From: Punica granatum
Lineage: Eukaryota > Streptophyta > Magnoliopsida > Myrtales > Lythraceae
Reading direction: 5' to 3'
DNA: 64,000 bases
Assembly: GCF_007655135.1 (NCBI RefSeq)
Contig: NC_045127.1
Coordinates: forward strand, 27,260,199-27,324,198
The notes beneath the pieces were generated by a model. That model had not been told where the DNA came from. It made no database searches and saw only the letters and a list, made by a program, of their open reading frames with translations. Shown one piece after another: positions 60,071 through 64,000 of the stretch (within the stretch, counting starts at the first letter, position 1; every line of letters starts with the position of its first letter). Both the position numbers and the translations under genes were made by a program.

Positions 60071-60890
60071 TATGACTCGAGGTCAAATCGAAAAGCTAAG
60101 TTCAGCTCCATTGCTACTTTTACCAGATTTCTCTAAACCTTTTGAAATCGAATGTGATGCTTCTGGAATTGGTGTAGGTGCTGTACTTATGCAAGACCGG
60201 AGGCCCATTGCCTATTTCAATGAGAAGCTTAAAGGGGCCGCTTTGAACTACTCCACCTACGACAAGGAGTTATATGCGTTGGTGAGAGCATTGGAAACGT
60301 GGCAACACTACTTGTGGTCTAAGGAGTTCATCATTCACACAGACCATGAATCACTGAAGCACTTGAAAGGCCAAGGTAAGTTGAATCGCAGACATGCACG
60401 TTGGATTGAGTTCATTGAGATGTTCCCATATGTGATCCAATACAAGCAAGGTAAGGAGAATGTGGTAGCCGATGCCTTATCTCGCAGGTATGCCCTTGTT
60501 TCAACTCTTGGAGCTAAGTTTCTTGGGTTCGAGCATTTTAAGGAGTTGTATGAGCATGATCCTGATTTTGTTGCTATGTTTGCTGCCTGTGAAAAGGGAG
60601 TGTTTGATAAGTTTCATAGGCATGAGGGGTATTTATTTCGTGAAAATAGACTATGTATTCCAAAGAGTTCCATGCGTGAATTACTTGTTAGGGAGTCTCA
60701 TGGGGGAGGGTTGATGGGGCACTTTGGTGTTGCTAAGACCTTGGACATTCTGAAGGAGCACTTCTTTTGGCCTCACATGAAAAGAGATGTCGAGAGAATT
60801 TGTTTTAGGTGCATCACATGTAAGAAGGCTAAATCGAAAATTCATCCACATGGACTTTACATGCCATTAACTGTTCCGAGTCACCCTTGA
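60045..60890 (+). CDS. RNase H and integrase zinc finger fragment, family 1-like
   Basis: Homology to family 1 starts about 60083 ([18 protein letters not shown]), so the first about 13 codons come from the element C join and the true start is lost. RNase H is complete, with D38, E75, D100 and D143 ([28 protein letters not shown]). The integrase H2C2 finger follows (H219, H226, C256, C259). TGA at 60888-60890 stops the frame just before the DDE core; the same frame then reads IDVSMDFVLGLPRSRNGRDSIFVVV, containing the first catalytic Asp, and is cut at 60962. The frame is +1 relative to the RT above and overlaps it by 26 nt. Confidence 0.85.
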   Translation: MRRIFRRIDMTRGQIEKLSSAPLLLLPDFSKPFEIECDASGIGVGAVLMQDRRPIAYFNEKLKGAALNYSTYDKELYALVRALETWQHYLWSKEFIIHTDHESLKHLKGQGKLNRRHARWIEFIEMFPYVIQYKQGKENVVADALSRRYALVSTLGAKFLGFEHFKELYEHDPDFVAMFAACEKGVFDKFHRHEGYLFRENRLCIPKSSMRELLVRESHGGGLMGHFGVAKTLDILKEHFFWPHMKRDVERICFRCITCKKAKSKIHPHGLYMPLTVPSHP

Positions 60891-60961
60891 ATTGATGTCT
60901 CCATGGATTTTGTTTTGGGTCTGCCTAGATCTAGGAATGGTCGAGATTCTATCTTTGTGGT
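60083..60961 (+). mobile_element. Family 1-like pol fragment, cut by LTR D
   Basis: Plus-strand remnant whose protein closely matches the RNase H and H2C2 part of the minus-strand copy at 1-650, with clear divergence. Left end fused to element C, right end cut by LTR D within the integrase core. Confidence 0.8.
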
Positions 60962-63905
60962 TGTCAGCATCTAATTTCGGTCCATCGGCTCCGAGGGGGT
61001 CAAAATTGTCATTTCCCAATTTATCACCTTTTCTTAAAAAAAATTTAAATTATTTTTAATTAAATTAAATATGTTAAAGAAGAAAAAGAAAGAAGAAAAA
61101 GAAAAAAGAAAAAGAAAAGAGTCGGGCAGGGCCGGGCAGGCCGGGCAGCGTTGACCGACTGCCCGTGACCGCCGGCCTTAATTTAAAAAAGAAAAAAAAC
61201 AAATCGGGCAGGCCGGGCAGGGCCGGGCAGCGCTCGCCAGCTGCCCGTGATCCTCTCCGGCCCGGAACTGTCCCCAAATCGCGGTTTTTCGCGATTTTCT
61301 CCAAATCGGCTGAAATCTTAACGCAAACGGGGAAGAAATTGCAATTAAATAAACAGAAATGGAATTCGGATAGGGAGGAACAAGACCCATCGAACGAAAT
61401 CGAAAAATTGGCTCTCGTTTCGGGGAATTTGGAGATCGGAGAATTCGGGGAACCATCGCCGGAATACCGCAAAAACTCCCCGATTCCGGCCACTTAAACT
61501 CCGGTGAGGCCCAGATCGACCACGGCGGAGTGCCGGCGGCGCCCAGAGCTACCTCCCGCGTCCATTCCGGCCGTCGTCGCGGCGTCCAAGGGCGAGAACC
61601 GCCGCCCCCAGCCTCGTCGCCGTCGTTGCCCCCAATCCCGGCCGCCCTTTGGCTAACGGGCCTCGGCCCAGTTCTTTTTTTTCGCAGGCCCAACCCAAGC
61701 CCAGCCAGGCCCAACGCCCAGTCCAGCCCAGCTTCTCTTCCGGGCGGTTTCTCCTTCGGGCGGGCGATCCGATCCGACCAGATTGTCCGGCGATTTTTTT
61801 TTATTTACAGAGAAGCCCCTCAACTTTCCGGATTAGAAAAATTCTCGACTTAGTGGCATGATTAGGGCTCATTTCCTGAATATTATTGCTTGCTTGATTG
61901 GATATAATGTGAATTGAGTGTTCTTGGGTCGCGTGGGTGATCGGATTTATCCCGAACTCGATTTTACGAACTTTCCATTTTGTTACATTTCTGTCCAGAG
62001 GACTCATTTTATTTTTTTTAGATCTACCCCGAACCCTAAAATTTATTTTCAACCAAGTCCCGGTTATTTTATTATTTTTCAATCAGTCCTTGGATTTTTC
62101 AGAATTTCTCAAGCGTCCCAAAAGACTTTCCAAGTTGTTTCAGTTTAGTCCCTAGGCCATTTTTCACCCTTTTCAGATCTGCCCTGAATTTCAAAATTTC
62201 TTTTCAATCCCGTCCCAGTCATTTCACTATTTCCCAATCAGTCCTGGAATTCCCAGAATTTTTCAAGCATCCCAAAAAACTTTCCAAGTTGTTTCAGTTT
62301 AGTCCTGGGGCCATTTTTTTTATTTCCAGATCAGTCCCGATTTTCAAATTCATTTCAAATAAGCCCTAGGACACTTTCAGTAATTTTTTACACAGTTCCC
62401 ATTTTTTAGAATTTTCAAATCAGTCCCCAATCTTTTAGAATTTTCAGATCAGTCCCCAATTTTTTAGAATTTTCAAATCAGTCCCTGCTCTTTTAAAATC
62501 GTTCAATTCAGTCCCCTGGACATTTTCTAAAATATCCTGCCCTTTTCTACTTGGATCACCCACCGACAATGCATGTGCCCCATTTAAATATTTCAATTTT
62601 GTAATTATGTGAGCATGTCGGAAATTAGAGTTTATCGGGCGGTCAACTAATGGCCATCTCGACGGCTCGAAATCCGTAGACTAAAGCATTCGGCAAGTTT
62701 TCTAATTAACCTAAAATTCTACATACGGGATAATCGGGACGTTAAATTTGGCTAAATTAAATCACTTGATTTTTTTAGATGGATTGCACGAATTGATTAA
62801 TAATTTGTAATCGCGTCGACAGTCCAAGAACTGTTAGTCATGCCCTTTTCAAAATTCACAATTTCAAAAGCACCGAGATACGTACAGCGTAATCTTGATT
62901 TTCATGCACACACATATTTACCGATTCAAGGGTGTGATTACCGGTTCTTGTCCTGCCGTAATCCTAGCGTAGGTTTGTGTTTAGAACGGGTTAAAACATA
63001 AAAAAAACATATTAATCTCAAACTCGGCTTAAATTAAACATGGGCAATAGGCAATTAGAGGGTTAGGTTTTTGGGTTTTAGGTTAAAATACTTTTAATCT
63101 GTAAAAAAACCATATTGTCGCGATACAGAATAATCTAAAAACAACCCACACATTCGAGACTTGACTATGGACATCACGTCTGTCGGGTCCGTTTAAATAA
63201 TGCTGAATGCTACATACCCTATCCATCACCCTTTTGTTTGTTTTAAGGTAGGATTTGTATGCCAATATACCCCGGTTAATAATCAGTTAATTCACGTAAA
63301 TTCGGCGATAACAAAACCCCATTGATTGTTTAGTTGAGCTTGCTTGTTACATCTTTTACACTTGATTGTTATGCGGATTGAGCCCGATCCTTTAGGACTC
63401 GATTCACACTGGGTCCAACGCCCATAACCGTCGATCACGGGATCCAATACCCCCATACACCGAGTGCGCATTTAATTTAATTTTCGGTCTTTTCCAAACT
63501 ATACGGTGAGCATGAGTGAAATCATGGCCAAATGCGAACCGACCGGAATTTAGTCATTATAGCTTGTCTTTATTTATTTGAGAGAACAATGTAAGGTTTT
63601 ATATTATATATATATTCATGTAAAATCCCGGTCGGAGAGTAGATGGTCAGAGTGTTTCTTTGAATTTACGGTGTCAAAACGTGTAAGATGAGCGAAACTT
63701 AATCATGCGGTAAATAAATAAAATGGCAAGCCTAGCAAGTTAGAGTACCGAAAGGGCATGTGGGATATAGGCCCACACGTAATAGAACCCCCGAATTCGA
63801 AATTTCCGGTTCCGTACAGACCATTGCCTTAACATACTAGGTGTATCCCATACCCCTAGACCCGGGTAACTTGCCGGCCCTCGACCTTCGGGTCGTAAAA
63901 TGGCA
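60962..63905 (+). repeat. Putative long 5' LTR of a Tat/Ogre-like element (D)
   Basis: Starts TGTCAGCATC exactly where the integrase fragment breaks and ends TGGCA before a TGGCGACTCC primer-site-like sequence; about 2.94 kb. Contents: purine tract (61076-61120), duplicated GGGCAGGGCCGGGCAG block (61121-61177 and 61202-61261), GC-rich stretch to 61770, T-rich degenerate tandem repeats (62020-62480), and a TTCG-loop hairpin (63869-63908). Very long LTRs and a tRNA-Arg-type PBS are known for Tat/Ogre elements; this assignment is inference since no coding part is in the window. ORFs in the GC-rich part (for example 61178-61714 minus) show no domain. Confidence 0.5.
62020..62510 (+). repeat. Degenerate tandem repeats in LTR D
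   Basis: Three imperfect copies of about 154 bp, starting AGATC at 62020, 62175 and 62328, each with CAATCAGTCC, CAAGCGTCCC-like and CCAAGTTGTTTCAGTTTAGTCC segments (the third is shorter). At 62391-62510 there are about four 29-30-bp copies of CAGTCCCCAATTTTTAGAA. Confidence 0.7.
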
Positions 63906-63908
63906 AGT
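63869..63908 (+). other. Hairpin with TTCG loop spanning the LTR D end
   Basis: Outer stem ACTTGCC (63869-63875) with GGCAAGT (63902-63908); inner stem CGACC (63882-63886) with GGTCG (63891-63895) around TTCG. The outer stem covers the LTR 3' end and the first base of the primer-site candidate. Confidence 0.6.
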
Positions 63909-63917
63909 GGCGACTCC
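63908..63917 (+). other. Primer binding site candidate, tRNA-Arg type
   Basis: TGGCGACTCC two bases after the proposed LTR end, resembling the primer site described for Ogre/Tat elements. 63918-64000 is GC-rich leader with no ORF. Confidence 0.45.
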
Positions 63918-64000
63918 TTCTCACGTGCGTCCGTCGCGCGTCCCGGGAAGGTGGACACTCCCAAGCCGCGTTGCATAGGCGCGCGCATGAGTGCCCCGAC

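Noticed and set aside
61178..61714. 178-codon minus-strand ORF and neighbours in the GC-rich part of LTR D
   Set aside because: Compositional ORFs in a GC-rich stretch, overlapping on both strands, with no recognisable domain.

Overview
The window is a repeat-rich segment of a flowering-plant nuclear genome. It is AT-rich and consists almost entirely of nested LTR retrotransposons with tRNA-iMet primer sites, plus one pararetrovirus-like element. I see no host gene, tRNA, rRNA or CRISPR array. The species cannot be named from the sequence.

Backbone, about 6.8-54.4 kb: a minus-strand tandem array (family B) of alternating long LTRs (about 3.2 kb) and short non-coding internal regions (about 2.37 kb). 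Each complete internal keeps a PBS (TGGTATCAGAGC) at one end and, at the other, a polypurine tract with the last codons of a Ty3/gypsy pol gene. These are LARD-like derivatives. Six LTRs and five internals share a period of about 5.56 kb. All LTRs of families A, B and C carry a 39-bp GC-rich minisatellite in which TATA-box-like sequences recur, and a conserved 18-bp inverted repeat near the LTR 3' end.

Insertions into the backbone: (i) at the left, a plus-strand LTR 3' part (4905-6801), itself cut by a minus-strand gypsy copy (family 1, 1-4904) whose gag-pol runs off the window; (ii) a family 1 copy at 13830-19184 with 808-bp LTRs, TSD TATAT, an amber codon between gag and pol, and most of RNase H and all integrase missing; (iii) a LARD-A array, LTR-internal-LTR-internal-LTR (25601-38705), flanked by one TSD, TTAGC; (iv) a chimeric A/B LTR at 39094-42324; (v) a pararetrovirus-like minus-strand element (46581-52060) encoding a CCHC Gag/capsid-like protein, a broken retropepsin, a 114-residue ORF and a 521-residue coiled-coil protein, without reverse transcriptase, and occupying a site where about 1.96 kb of backbone is gone.

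Right part: a plus-strand gypsy element C (LTR 54430-56921, gag-PR-RT with a stop and a frameshift) is fused at about 60.07 kb, inside its RNase H, to a family 1-related RNase H/integrase fragment. That fragment is cut at 60962 by a putative long LTR (D) with a Tat/Ogre-like primer site at 63908. No coding element visible here is complete. The near-identical LTRs and intact TSDs show that some insertions are recent and were probably mobilised in trans.
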